25,781 bases of DNA from a virus: positions 1-25,781 of the IMG/VR virus record IMGVR_UViG_3300042523_000040. One strand, written 5' to 3'. The notes beneath the pieces were generated by a model, which worked only from the letters and a program-made list of their open reading frames with translations, ran no database searches and was not told the origin of the DNA. Positions 1-7,886 of this stretch are shown here, one piece after another. A program made the translations under genes and the position numbers. Numbering within the stretch: the first letter of the stretch is position 1; each line of letters starts with the position of its first letter.

Positions 1-1236
1 CAGAGTAAATCCAGTTACGGATGGCGATGTACCTGTAACAGCAGAAACAGTATAGATGCTGCCCGTCGCATATCCAGAAATAGTACCAGTTCCACCTAGT
101 GTACCAGTAATACGAATACGATCACCAGCTGCTAGAGTAGTTGCGGTGCAAGTAAACTGACCGCCAGTTCCAGAGATAGCAACACCAGCAAGTGCGGTAC
201 GACCAGCAGCAGCAGAGGCAGAAGCAGCCAAACGGAACAGACCAGTTGTAAACCCTAGAGCAGAAACAAAGTATGAAGTTCCGTTTACTAAACCAGTAAC
301 AGCAGTACCACCATTATGATAATACTTAATTTCTTCACCAGAAACTAAACCGTGAGTAGCATAAGTAAACTTCTCTTCAGCAATAGTAACAGCAGATGTA
401 GGCACAGTTCTGCGTGGAACTGAAAGATTTACAGTAGGAGCAGTTTCATATGAAGAACCATTGTCTGTTACAGTGATTGCAGTAACTACGCCACCAGAGA
501 TGGTCGCTGTTGCCTCAGCATCAGCACCACCACCACCTGAGAAACCAACAGCAGGGGTTTCAAGGTAACGTGTACCACCTTGGATTAGAGCAACCGCTGA
601 AATGTAACCACCCGATTGGTCGCCATGAATTTCGCTGCTTCTTACACCAAAAACTTGTGTCGATTCAAAGTCAGTTGATCCAACAGAGGCAACGAAAGTT
701 GGTTTTTCGTGGGCTCTATATGTTTGACCAGAGAATGTAGTCAGAGTTGTTCCTGGATTTGCATTGATAACAGTCGCCACTGTTTCACTAGCAACGGCGA
801 TTACAATCATTTCCTGAGTACCAACACGAACGATATCATTAACAAGAAGAAGATCCGTCACGAACAAGGTGTCTGTACCTGTTAGAGTTCCGCGACCGTA
901 ATCTAGACTTAGTGTGAAAGTGTGTGAAGCACCTGAACCATCTGTCGAGGCGATTACTGTTGGATTATTATGTAGTGCCTGTGCTTCAGTAGCAGCAACC
1001 ATGAAAGTATCTGTAGTAACATTAGTTACGTAGTATGTGCTGCCAGATGTCAGACCTACAACAGAAGTTCCTCCACCGTTTGCATATGCAACAGGATCGC
1101 CTAGTTGAAATGGATGGCCTGACGAATTATAAACGCCGGCAGCATGACCTGTGGCGCCATTGAATGTGATAGCAGGTGCAGTAAGAGTTACTGTACCCGA
1201 CACTGATTTACTATCTGCTTTACCCCATGCGGACAT
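1..1236 (-). CDS. Virion structural protein with repeat domains (partial, runs off left edge)
   Basis: An open frame of 412 codons starts at ATG 1236 and reaches base 1 without a stop, so the C-terminus is missing. It begins MSAWGKADSKSVSG and is rich in Gly, Thr, Ser, Val and Ala. Two copies of a beta-rich module are visible: one with GDPVAYANGGGTSVVGL then GSTYYV (first 80 residues), and one with HGLVSGEEIKYYHNGGTAV then GTSYFV. A separate GGGGADAEATATISGGVVTAI stretch ends in GSSYETAPTV. Such modules are typical of virion surface or neck/tail proteins of marine T4-like phages (family memory); I cannot assign a T4 gene number. The ATG overlaps the stop of the upstream modular gene as TAATG, so the two are translationally coupled in a late operon. 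Confident on a structural protein, not on its exact place in the particle. Confidence 0.75.
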   Translation of the reverse strand, partial: MSAWGKADSKSVSGTVTLTAPAITFNGATGHAAGVYNSSGHPFQLGDPVAYANGGGTSVVGLTSGSTYYVTNVTTDTFMVAATEAQALHNNPTVIASTDGSGASHTFTLSLDYGRGTLTGTDTLFVTDLLLVNDIVRVGTQEMIVIAVASETVATVINANPGTTLTTFSGQTYRAHEKPTFVASVGSTDFESTQVFGVRSSEIHGDQSGGYISAVALIQGGTRYLETPAVGFSGGGGADAEATATISGGVVTAITVTDNGSSYETAPTVNLSVPRRTVPTSAVTIAEEKFTYATHGLVSGEEIKYYHNGGTAVTGLVNGTSYFVSALGFTTGLFRLAASASAAAGRTALAGVAISGTGGQFTCTATTLAAGDRIRITGTLGGTGTISGYATGSIYTVSAVTGTSPSVTGFTL

Positions 1237-2564
1237 TAGTTGTCTCCCTTTTTATATTCTTGATCTACAAAGTTAAAAAATTGTTTGCGTTTTTCTTCAT
1301 CAAGTTCCGAGGGAGACTTGATACCATACTGTGTAAGTGCTGCGTCAAATGTGGTCTTATAAGATTCATTCATCTGTGTGAAGGCAGCGATATCAGCCAG
1401 TGCTTCGCCGCGGCGAGATTCCTTTGCAAGAATTTTACGGCCAGCACGGATACGACTATTTAAACGGTTTCCATACTTTCTCATACTATCCAGGTCATTA
1501 ACATTTGCAACGACTTCACCCGGTTTAGTCTTTGCCTTATCCATATAAGATTGAAGTTTACCCTTTGAAAGTTCATCGATTGTTTCGACTTCTTCTTTCA
1601 CACCAGCATTCATTTTTTTAGCATGAGCATGTGCAGCCTTGTGCTGGTCAGGAGATGTTTGCTTTGATTGGGTGTCTCCATAAGGAAACGACTTGACCAC
1701 CTTTGATGTCATCAATGCCTGACCCATCGCATCTTTTTTCCCAGTAGGAATTTTTTTGTTCACATGATGTGCGTTATTGGCTGTGTGAACGAAATATGTT
1801 GCTTCTTCCAGATCGACTTCCTCAGTGCGAGAGTTTTTCAAATCGGCGGCGCTAGGTGCACCTTCTGAACCAGGCTTGCGCATACGTTCACCAGATCCTG
1901 ATTTAATGCGCTTACGCTTTGCATGAATGTTATCCCAGAGGCCGCGCTTCTCTTCGACTGGCTCGGCTTCTTCATTCTTCTGGGTATTCATTGCCTTCTT
2001 AGCAAGATGTTTGGCAACGTTCTTTACCTTATTGCCGTATTCGTCTTTGCGCTCTCCGGCTTTTTTATATGGACCTTCAAACGGCATTTTTTCTTCATTC
2101 ATTTCGCTTTGGAGATAGTTCGCTGCGGTTGAGATATAGTCTTCTGCTAGGGTAATCTTTGATTGAACCCACTCAGGAAGATTTGTATCTTCGCTCATCG
2201 AATCATGCATACGTTGCGAGTTAGCAATGATTGACTTTAGTTGGGACATAGCCATGTCACCTTCATAGTCATACTCTTGCTTCTCTTTAGCTTCGGTTGC
2301 ATACGATTTAGCACCAACTCTGGCCTTATTAAAGATAGAATCATCACCCAGAACGATGAACATCATGGAATTTAAGAAGTTTGCCATGATGTCGCGCTCG
2401 GCGCCTTGAAGTGGATAACCACCTTGTATCTTAGTAATAGCTTTGCGCAATAGAGGAATAGTATTCGATGGCATTAGTCCAGCACGGACTAGTTGCTGCA
2501 AACGCATATCCAAATCTACTGACTCTGCCATTACAGTGTCTTTAATTGTTTGTTCGAGTGACAT
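1236..2564 (-). CDS. Modular prohead/capsid-interior protein candidate (442 aa)
   Basis: The start is ATG 2564, preceded by AAGGAG six bases upstream; a longer frame from a GTG at 2594 lacks this site. The protein is hydrophilic and modular. An N-terminal helical region (1-125) is followed by a segment with LPEWVQSKITLAEDYISTAA (about 129-148), a basic segment with ERMRKPGSEGAPSAADLK (226-243), a His/Lys-rich domain (255-320), a helical domain starting LSKGKLQSYMDKA (332-344), and a C-terminal segment with EEKRKQFFNFVD. Similar segments recur in varied combinations in proteins of marine T4-like phages (memory). Acidic junctions carry (I/L)xE triplets: LEE at 252-254 and IDE at 329-331. That fits the known gp21 prohead-protease cleavage rule, so I infer a prohead core or internal protein. 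A late-type box GATAAATA lies just upstream. Exact function unknown. Confidence 0.7.
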   Translation of the reverse strand: MSLEQTIKDTVMAESVDLDMRLQQLVRAGLMPSNTIPLLRKAITKIQGGYPLQGAERDIMANFLNSMMFIVLGDDSIFNKARVGAKSYATEAKEKQEYDYEGDMAMSQLKSIIANSQRMHDSMSEDTNLPEWVQSKITLAEDYISTAANYLQSEMNEEKMPFEGPYKKAGERKDEYGNKVKNVAKHLAKKAMNTQKNEEAEPVEEKRGLWDNIHAKRKRIKSGSGERMRKPGSEGAPSAADLKNSRTEEVDLEEATYFVHTANNAHHVNKKIPTGKKDAMGQALMTSKVVKSFPYGDTQSKQTSPDQHKAAHAHAKKMNAGVKEEVETIDELSKGKLQSYMDKAKTKPGEVVANVNDLDSMRKYGNRLNSRIRAGRKILAKESRRGEALADIAAFTQMNESYKTTFDAALTQYGIKSPSELDEEKRKQFFNFVDQEYKKGDN

Positions 2565-2584
2565 TAGTATCTCCTTATCCTCTA

Positions 2585-2592
2585 TATTTATC
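2585..2592 (-). promoter_or_regulatory. T4-type late promoter box (GATAAATA)
   Basis: Read on the minus strand this is GATAAATATAG, one base off the T4 late consensus TATAAATA. It ends about 20 bases before the ATG at 2564 and overlaps the stop of the Dps-like gene. Its position matches those of the perfect boxes at 5321 and 7879. Confidence 0.5.
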
Positions 2593-3028
2593 ACTTAGAG
2601 GATGCACGGATCATCCAACCGTGTTTTGCATGAACATCTAATCTCTCTTCGAGTAAGTTCAATAAGCCTCTATTATTTTCCGCGTCTGCCAATTTATGAG
2701 CCGAATTAAGTGCTTCAATCACAGAGGCATTTGCGTCATTAAGGTCAGATAACATACCAGATACATCTACACCATAGATATTAGATTCTTTGATAGTAGT
2801 AATAGAAGCAAGTTCTGTCATATTATATGGCGCATATTCATCCAAAGCTCTAATTTGTTCCGCCACGGTGTCTATAGCCGCAAACAGTTCTTCGTAGATG
2901 TCAGAAAAGAAATCGTGCAGCTGGGAGAAGTCTTTACCTTCTACATTCCAGTGAAAGCCATGCGCCTTAAAATACATTGCATATGTATTTGCCAGAACAA
3001 TTTTAAGGGAAGTATTCAACTCATCCAT
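2591..3028 (-). CDS. Dps-like ferritin (DNA protection / iron storage)
   Basis: A 145-residue protein with the Dps four-helix signature: HWNVEGKDF (26-34), H38, then DTVAEQIRALDEY (53-65). Aligned by eye to E. coli Dps, the ferroxidase ligands H51, H63, D78 and E82 correspond to H26, H38, D53 and E57. The position of D67 is S42 with D43 next to it, so one ligand may be shifted. Dps proteins assemble as dodecamers, oxidise Fe(II) with peroxide and often bind DNA. The length is slightly short for the family. The start ATG 3028 follows an AGAAG-type ribosome site, and the gene begins one base before the stop of the large modular gene. Its place between two probable capsid-interior proteins in the late region is unusual. 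The family call is firm; a role in the particle is speculation. Confidence 0.85.
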   Translation of the reverse strand: MDELNTSLKIVLANTYAMYFKAHGFHWNVEGKDFSQLHDFFSDIYEELFAAIDTVAEQIRALDEYAPYNMTELASITTIKESNIYGVDVSGMLSDLNDANASVIEALNSAHKLADAENNRGLLNLLEERLDVHAKHGWMIRASSK

Positions 3029-3029
3029 A

Positions 3030-5288
3030 TTATTTCTTCTTCGTTCTTGCGTTGGTCACGCGGCTCTGGTCACGCTTTCTTTCGCTTTGTTGTAGGCGGA
3101 TTGAAAGTCTTGATACCATTGGTGCCATGCGCTTTACTTGTGCTTCGATACGTGCCTTTTCAGAGGCTGATACAGAAGATGGGTCGCGGTTACGAAGAAT
3201 GCGCTTGTAAACCATTCTACGAGCGGCGCGAATTGAACGAGATTTAATTCTATCAGGTGTAGCAATACGCTTTAGCGCCATATTCTTTGCAAGATTGCGG
3301 CGAGTCTTGTTGCGCATTGCAGCAAATCTTTTCTTTAGACGACCCTGAGGAGTGATGGCTTCATCTAGTTCGCCTTCATTCTCATCTTCGTCTTCTACAT
3401 CTTCGGCATCATAGTATTTACTTAGGTCTTGCCATGAAGAAGATTCAATTTCATTAGTGACATCAGCCTCAATTGCAGCCAAGTCACCCTCGGTCCATTG
3501 ATTTACCGTATCGTCGGCGCTCATATCATCTAAACCAGGTAGAGGTGATAGTTGATACGGCGAAGGATAATTTGCAGGTGAGATATTGTCAGTGCAAGGT
3601 CCCATTGTCTGACCCATGGTCTCTTCTGAGATTGCTCTCATAAAATCAGCATGTGATTTGTGGGCGCGCTTGACTAGACTTTCTTTTTCGATTGAAGACT
3701 TCAACGAGTGATAGCGGTCATTGAACTTCTCTACATGGTTAGGAGCTACGTGGTGTTCTGCACCATCATAGAACTTAACCTTGGAACCAATAGAAGTGGC
3801 TTTACGAAGTTGCATAACAAGATGCTTAGGTTCTTCTGCTCTCTGGACTGCCTTTTTCTTTGCAATATCTTTCTTAGCCTTTGCGATTTTTTTCGGATCG
3901 GCAAGTGTCTTTCGTAGTTTGGCAGCAAATTCAGAACGCTTCTTGGCACCTAGGGCCGAGATTTCGTCGAGTTGTTGTTCTTGGATAGCATCACCAGAAA
4001 ATGGATTCATTGCTGGAATCTTATCAGCCGCTAGACCTTCTTGTCCTGGTGTCATAGCTGCCCACTTCTTGCGAAGTTCTGGGCTACCCCATTCGTCTTC
4101 TTTACCTAGTTCTTCTTTGACAGTGCTGTTGTTTAGACGTTTTGCCATAGCACCACGAATTCGCGAGAGAGACCCGACACTGCTCTGTGGTGTTCTTGGT
4201 TTTTCAGCAGCAGGATGCATCGTAGGTTTAGCAATCGGCGGACGTTTTGGTGGCGTTTTCGGCGTATAACCATTACTAACGCTGTGTGCATTTTGGTCAA
4301 TACCATACTCGTTTATCTGCTCGATTTCTTCGTTACAATTCCAGCGGCGTAGTGACATAGCCTTACGGGTTGGACGACCCTTCTCATCCTTCATAGGACC
4401 TTTCATGCCACCCATGCGGGCGCAGAATGACTTGCGACGACCAGCAGCTTCACCTTTTGGATCCAGCTTACTAGGAGGTGTAGTAACAGCCGTCTTGATA
4501 CCCATGGCCTTGGCACCCTTACGAGTTAGACCAGCGCCATCTTCTGTGGCACGGTAGTGACCCTTAGAGTCTTCGCCGCGCTCTTCTGGAAGAATTGAAG
4601 ACTTAGTTACCTTTGATTTGAATACAGTGTGGTCAACACCGACTCTCTTTGCTGCAACCTTATGTGCATGAGCGGTGTTCTGAGCCTTAACATGGACCGA
4701 ACCAGCAGCAACAGCTTTACCAGCATGTTGTTTAGGAAAGTCTACCTTCCACATGCCATATGCTTCTTCGACTTTGTTTGAGACTTCGATGGTCTGTGCA
4801 TTCAATGGCTTCTTGGCTTCATCGCCGTTTGCCGCCTTGTATGCTTTGTCCATATCTTCGTCGCTATCACTTTCTTGTGGCTTTAGACCAGCATTTGAAT
4901 GGTAGCCATACTCACCTTCTTTAGGAAAGCCTTCTCTTGGATAATTATCAGCGGCTTCTTTGACATGACGACCCATGCCACTGGAATAGGTATTGAGTTC
5001 GTATGGGTGTGTGCCGCCCTTGTTGAATACTTGAACATGTACCATGTGCTTCTTGCCACTAGTATGAGTGGCTGGCATACTTACAGAGGTGGTATTACCT
5101 TCGCTTGGCTTCTTTGAGCCAACACCAACGTGCTGGAATCTATCATCGTCACTTACACTAAGACCAGCCTTTTGGTGGTGTGATAGTGCGTGATTGATTG
5201 CATCGGTATATGATTTGTGATACAGTGTGTAATCAGAACCACGAGCCTCTTTCAGTCGCGCCTTTGCTTTCTCAATAATATTAGCCAT
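3030..5288 (-). CDS. Large modular, basic prohead/capsid-interior protein candidate (752 aa)
   Basis: The start ATG 5288 has GGAG nine bases upstream. It is a mosaic of small, mostly basic domains joined by acidic linkers. An N-terminal His/Lys-rich domain (15-110) is followed by AYGMWKVDFPK (176-186) and a His/Ala/Lys-rich domain. A DUF6321-like module (about 250-319) contains GAGLTRKGAK, KTAVTTPPSK, RRKSFCARMGGMK and RRWNC. A Lys-rich helical module (445-550) and a strongly basic C-terminal module (644-752, with ARRMVYKRILRNRDPSS) complete it. (I/L)xE triplets sit at the borders: LKE 12-14, INE 325-327, LDE 440-442, ISE 553-555 and LDE 641-643. This is what a gp21-type protease would cut (known T4 rule), so I infer a prohead core or internal protein yielding several basic peptides. 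A perfect late promoter box lies upstream. No enzyme motif seen. Confidence 0.7.
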   Translation of the reverse strand: MANIIEKAKARLKEARGSDYTLYHKSYTDAINHALSHHQKAGLSVSDDDRFQHVGVGSKKPSEGNTTSVSMPATHTSGKKHMVHVQVFNKGGTHPYELNTYSSGMGRHVKEAADNYPREGFPKEGEYGYHSNAGLKPQESDSDEDMDKAYKAANGDEAKKPLNAQTIEVSNKVEEAYGMWKVDFPKQHAGKAVAAGSVHVKAQNTAHAHKVAAKRVGVDHTVFKSKVTKSSILPEERGEDSKGHYRATEDGAGLTRKGAKAMGIKTAVTTPPSKLDPKGEAAGRRKSFCARMGGMKGPMKDEKGRPTRKAMSLRRWNCNEEIEQINEYGIDQNAHSVSNGYTPKTPPKRPPIAKPTMHPAAEKPRTPQSSVGSLSRIRGAMAKRLNNSTVKEELGKEDEWGSPELRKKWAAMTPGQEGLAADKIPAMNPFSGDAIQEQQLDEISALGAKKRSEFAAKLRKTLADPKKIAKAKKDIAKKKAVQRAEEPKHLVMQLRKATSIGSKVKFYDGAEHHVAPNHVEKFNDRYHSLKSSIEKESLVKRAHKSHADFMRAISEETMGQTMGPCTDNISPANYPSPYQLSPLPGLDDMSADDTVNQWTEGDLAAIEADVTNEIESSSWQDLSKYYDAEDVEDEDENEGELDEAITPQGRLKKRFAAMRNKTRRNLAKNMALKRIATPDRIKSRSIRAARRMVYKRILRNRDPSSVSASEKARIEAQVKRMAPMVSRLSIRLQQSERKRDQSRVTNARTKKK

Positions 5289-5320
5289 TAAAAGTATCTC
5301 CAGAAGCTAAACGTTTGCTA

Positions 5321-5328
5321 TATTTATA
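5321..5328 (-). promoter_or_regulatory. T4-type late promoter box (TATAAATA)
   Basis: A perfect TATAAATA on the minus strand (context TTGTTATAAATATAGC), ending 33 bases before the ATG at 5288. No TTGACA-like element lies at the sigma70 distance, as expected for a late promoter read by a gp55-type sigma factor. Confidence 0.7.
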
Positions 5329-5332
5329 ACAA

Positions 5333-5848
5333 TTACTTCTTCGATTTCTCGGAGTTGATACGGTCAACCTCAGTTTTGTTATCTGCAATCCACTTCTGTA
5401 GAGCAATCAATTGCTGGGCGTTTTGCTGGCATCTGGAGTAGTTTGTGATGATTCCGACGAGGGCCGTAGTGTCTGTAATTCCTGAGGAGGACGCATCAGA
5501 AGCTCGGGTGGGGTCGGCATCACTGGCAGTGGCACTAGAGTCGTGCGTGAACACCCAGCCGTTAGACATAACAGACTGGCTAGGAACAATGTTTTTGGCG
5601 GTATCAATGTAAACATATTCTTTCTCTCTAATTGTGTTTGTTCTATCAACATATTCAGTAACTACATTATTACTTATTTCAGCATTCTTTTTCTCAAGTT
5701 CGGCAACTTGTGTGCTTGCCTTAGCAGCAAATCTTTGTAGTTCTGCTTCGGCGTAGGCAGAGCCCTTCATATATCCATATAGGAATACACCAAGTATTAA
5801 AGCAGCGCCTGCTAGTAACTTATATGGGAGAGGGATCATACCAAACAT
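5333..5848 (-). CDS. i-spanin (Rz-like), inner-membrane lysis protein
   Basis: The start ATG 5848 (MFGMIPLPYK) has AAGGA seven bases upstream; the frame extends further up without a ribosome site, so I reject the longer form. The 171-residue product has one N-terminal transmembrane segment (about 9-28, LLAGAALILGVFLYGYM) followed by a charged helical region (AEAELQRFAAKASTQVAELE) suited to coiled coil in the periplasm. This is the layout of Rz-type i-spanins, which pair with an outer-membrane lipoprotein to fuse the two membranes at the end of lysis. The decisive support is the lipoprotein frame nested inside (5407-5616). A two-TM, holin-sized protein is encoded immediately upstream. No endolysin gene is seen in this window. 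Confidence 0.8.
   Translation of the reverse strand: MFGMIPLPYKLLAGAALILGVFLYGYMKGSAYAEAELQRFAAKASTQVAELEKKNAEISNNVVTEYVDRTNTIREKEYVYIDTAKNIVPSQSVMSNGWVFTHDSSATASDADPTRASDASSSGITDTTALVGIITNYSRCQQNAQQLIALQKWIADNKTEVDRINSEKSKK
5407..5616 (-). CDS. o-spanin (Rz1-like) outer-membrane lipoprotein, nested in the i-spanin gene
   Basis: A 69-residue frame lies entirely inside the i-spanin gene in a different frame. It starts MFTLIPPKTLFLASLLC and has a lipobox LTAGC (19-22 up to Cys22), giving a short signal peptide cleaved before Cys22. The mature part is Pro- and Ser-rich (LVPLPVMPTPPELLMRPP), as in lambda Rz1. ATG 5616 follows a GAGAG/GAGAA purine stretch at a usable distance; a longer start at 5652 would put 12 polar residues before the signal and is less likely. 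Nested Rz/Rz1 pairs are well known, and the lipobox in exactly this position makes chance unlikely. It would anchor in the outer membrane and contact the i-spanin C-terminus. Confidence 0.85.
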   Translation of the reverse strand: MFTLIPPKTLFLASLLCLTAGCSRTTLVPLPVMPTPPELLMRPPQELQTLRPSSESSQTTPDASKTPSN

Positions 5849-5858
5849 ATTTAATTCC

Positions 5859-6107
5859 TTATTCTTCTTCTGACTTCTTTGTTGGTTTCTTAGGCGCAAA
5901 CTTTTCTACACCAGTAATACCAAGAGTGCCGATAACAATATACATTACACCGTTGAAGATAAACTCTTCAATGGTGAAGTCCCAGAATAGATTAGCAATG
6001 TAGCCAATGGCAATAAGTAGTGTAGCAACAACTGCTACCATACGTTTAGAAGATGGATTACCATTTTCTGACATCATATCTTTGATATATGTTAGAAATT
6101 TGCCCAT
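5859..6107 (-). CDS. Small two-TM membrane protein, holin candidate
   Basis: An 82-residue protein with a polar N-terminus (MGKFLTYIKDMMSENGNPSSKR), two hydrophobic segments (about 23-42 VAVVATLLIAIGYIANLFW and 50-67 FIFNGVMYIVIGTLGITG), and a charged tail ending KKSEEE. AGGA stands seven bases before ATG 6107. Length, two-TM topology and position directly upstream of the spanin pair all fit a class II-like holin. T4's own holin is different (one TM, much larger periplasmic domain), so this would be non-orthologous. Holins have no reliable motif, so it could be another small membrane protein. Confidence 0.5.
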   Translation of the reverse strand: MGKFLTYIKDMMSENGNPSSKRMVAVVATLLIAIGYIANLFWDFTIEEFIFNGVMYIVIGTLGITGVEKFAPKKPTKKSEEE

Positions 6108-6108
6108 G

Positions 6109-6717
6109 TTAGAGTCCTAGAAACGTTTTGAAGGACAAGGCTTCATGGAGGCCCATGCCACGGCGAACATCTTTATAGAGTTCGCTCTTATGCTTTGTGG
6201 ACATTGCACTAGGTGCCATCTTATGAAATTCTTTTTCGTTACCAGCGGCTGCATGTTGGCGCATCTTGGTACCAGAAGCGCCTGCTACACCTGTGTCAGC
6301 ATCCGAACGTTCTTTACCAACGGTATGAATGGTAATCTTCTTAAAGTTGTAGTGGCCGTGACGACCTTCTTTGCCATTATACTTATGCGCGAGAGCATGG
6401 AATTCATGTGCGCGGTCTGAACCAACGTGTAAGTGTAAGTGTGTAACACCTTCACTATGAAGTCTTGACATTTGGTGTAGGAGAGTGGGATGTTCTTTAT
6501 CTAGAAGACGAACATTGGCACCTGGAAATGCTCTCTTAGCATGTTTCAACTTCTGTTCAGGCGTCAAAGGATTCTTTTTAGAATCGTGTGTGCCAGTAAG
6601 AACGATGGTATGTCCGTGGGTACCAGCCGTGTTACGAACTTGGTTTACAACAGCTTCATGACCCACGGTGATTGGGTTCATTCTACCTTGTGTGATATGA
6701 TGATGAACGTCAGCCAT
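6109..6717 (-). CDS. Cytidylyltransferase-like nucleotidyltransferase with C-terminal tag
   Basis: The 202-residue protein shows the HIGH-superfamily signature: GRMNPITVGHEAVV (11-24), matching G(R/x)xNPxxxGH, and later GASGTKMR, matching the ISSTxxR-type nucleotide-binding motif. Such enzymes transfer NMP to small phosphorylated substrates (NMN adenylyltransferase, cytidylyltransferases); the substrate here is unknown. Shortened relatives occur among the structural genes of marine T4-like phages (memory). The protein is His- and Lys-rich. The last residues are LHE then ALSFKTFLGL; the SFKTFL part resembles the N-terminal tags of two other proteins in this window and follows an LxE site. ATG 6717 overlaps the upstream stop as TAATG. 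Nucleotidyltransferase fold: fairly sure; capsid packaging: inference. Confidence 0.75.
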   Translation of the reverse strand: MADVHHHITQGRMNPITVGHEAVVNQVRNTAGTHGHTIVLTGTHDSKKNPLTPEQKLKHAKRAFPGANVRLLDKEHPTLLHQMSRLHSEGVTHLHLHVGSDRAHEFHALAHKYNGKEGRHGHYNFKKITIHTVGKERSDADTGVAGASGTKMRQHAAAGNEKEFHKMAPSAMSTKHKSELYKDVRRGMGLHEALSFKTFLGL

Positions 6718-7850
6718 TATTTGCCCTTGCTTGCTCTTAGAATTGCACTGCGCTCTCGGTTAGCTTTCGAGAAGCCTTCGCGGTCAACAACCTTCAGACC
6801 ATGGGCGACATAACCTTCGCCGCCAGCGGCTGCACCATTAATATGCGTCGAGAACCCACCACCGGCGGCACGATCTAATCCTCTAGCAAGATGATTGGTC
6901 GCTTGTTGTAAATGGTGGTGAATTTGAAACGATCTTTGAAAGTGCTTTTTGCTGGCATCTACCTGCGATAGATGAGTATTCATAGTGGCAGTCTTGCGCT
7001 CTTTAGCAGCCGGAGTCTTGACGGCATCTATCAGTTTCTGGTGCGAAGTTTCTAAATGCTTCCTGTATCCTTCGACTGAAGGTTTTTCACCGCTTGTAAC
7101 AGTTCTATTGATATAAGTTCTTAGATGTATTTCATGACCAGGCAGATGCTGATACGAGTGACTTTTCATCAACTTTTCTGCCGCACTCAGATGCTCTTCT
7201 GCTTGGGACTTAACTGTAGAATGAAGTTTGCGCTCTTTGTCTGATACAAGATGTTGTACCATGTGAACATCAGGATGTGATTGAAAGTGCGACATGTCCG
7301 TGATAGGATGTGCGGTTCTTTCTGGACCCTTTAGCTCCGTATGTATAGTAACACTAACCTTGGATTTCTTTAGCTTCTTCGCTTCTTCGCTACCAGCATC
7401 CGCACGATATTCAATCGTATTTGGAGTATGCGAGATGTGTGAGGTGTATTCTGATCTTCCAGAAGGTTCGCTCATATATCCGCCCTGGTATTCACCGGGC
7501 TTTTTTGGAATTACTTTACCCAGGTGGGCATGAAGTGCTTTCAGAGGACCAACAAGATATGGTTTATGGCCATGTTGCTTTTCAATATCTGCGGCAGAAT
7601 AGTTGTAGTGAGAACCAGCACCCTTATACTTGACACCAATCTTACCATCAGGTGTTCGAATTACATGGAAAGACATTCTATCATCTATCTTACGAGTAGA
7701 TGGTGTTTTCCCACGTGCAACACCACGCAAAGTTTCCAATGCGTGGTGTGCAGCGTCTTGACTATCAAATGATCTATCAGAGGGATGCTCTATATGAGCA
7801 ATACCACCAGTGTGGGTCGCCTCAGTGATAAATTGTGTAAAGGATAACAT
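6717..7850 (-). CDS. DUF6267-like protein with T4-type capsid-targeting N-terminus
   Basis: I choose ATG 7850 (377 aa) over the longer frame because the protein then begins MLSFTQFITE/ATHTGG, very like the T4 internal-protein targeting sequence MKTYQEFIAE/A. The first 200 residues follow a family I recall as DUF6267: AHIEHPSDRSF (18-28), RKIDDRMSF (53-61), GKIGVKYKGAGSHYN (69-83), YQGGYM (121-126), then a SHTPNTIEY segment. Relatives usually have KWDG at the first site, like the covalent Lys motif of ligase-type nucleotidyltransferases; here it is KIDD (54-57). The C-terminal half is His-rich and helical. The gene has both a sigma70-like promoter and a perfect late box upstream. GAGATGAG precedes the start at a loose distance. 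I infer a packaged late protein; enzymatic activity is uncertain. Confidence 0.7.
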   Translation of the reverse strand: MLSFTQFITEATHTGGIAHIEHPSDRSFDSQDAAHHALETLRGVARGKTPSTRKIDDRMSFHVIRTPDGKIGVKYKGAGSHYNYSAADIEKQHGHKPYLVGPLKALHAHLGKVIPKKPGEYQGGYMSEPSGRSEYTSHISHTPNTIEYRADAGSEEAKKLKKSKVSVTIHTELKGPERTAHPITDMSHFQSHPDVHMVQHLVSDKERKLHSTVKSQAEEHLSAAEKLMKSHSYQHLPGHEIHLRTYINRTVTSGEKPSVEGYRKHLETSHQKLIDAVKTPAAKERKTATMNTHLSQVDASKKHFQRSFQIHHHLQQATNHLARGLDRAAGGGFSTHINGAAAGGEGYVAHGLKVVDREGFSKANRERSAILRASKGK

Positions 7851-7878
7851 AAGGGTCTCATCTCTATTGATTACCCTA

Positions 7879-7886
7879 TATTTATA
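7879..7886 (-). promoter_or_regulatory. T4-type late promoter box (TATAAATA)
   Basis: A perfect TATAAATA on the minus strand, ending 29 bases before ATG 7850. The predicted transcript would begin near an AGGGT/ACCCT inverted repeat (7853-7876) that sits just before the start codon and could shape the 5' end of the late mRNA. Confidence 0.7.

Noticed and set aside
3781-4269. Plus-strand reading frame of 162 codons opposite the large modular gene
   Set aside because: Shadow of the minus-strand gene; low-complexity Ser/Phe/Leu composition and no start signals.
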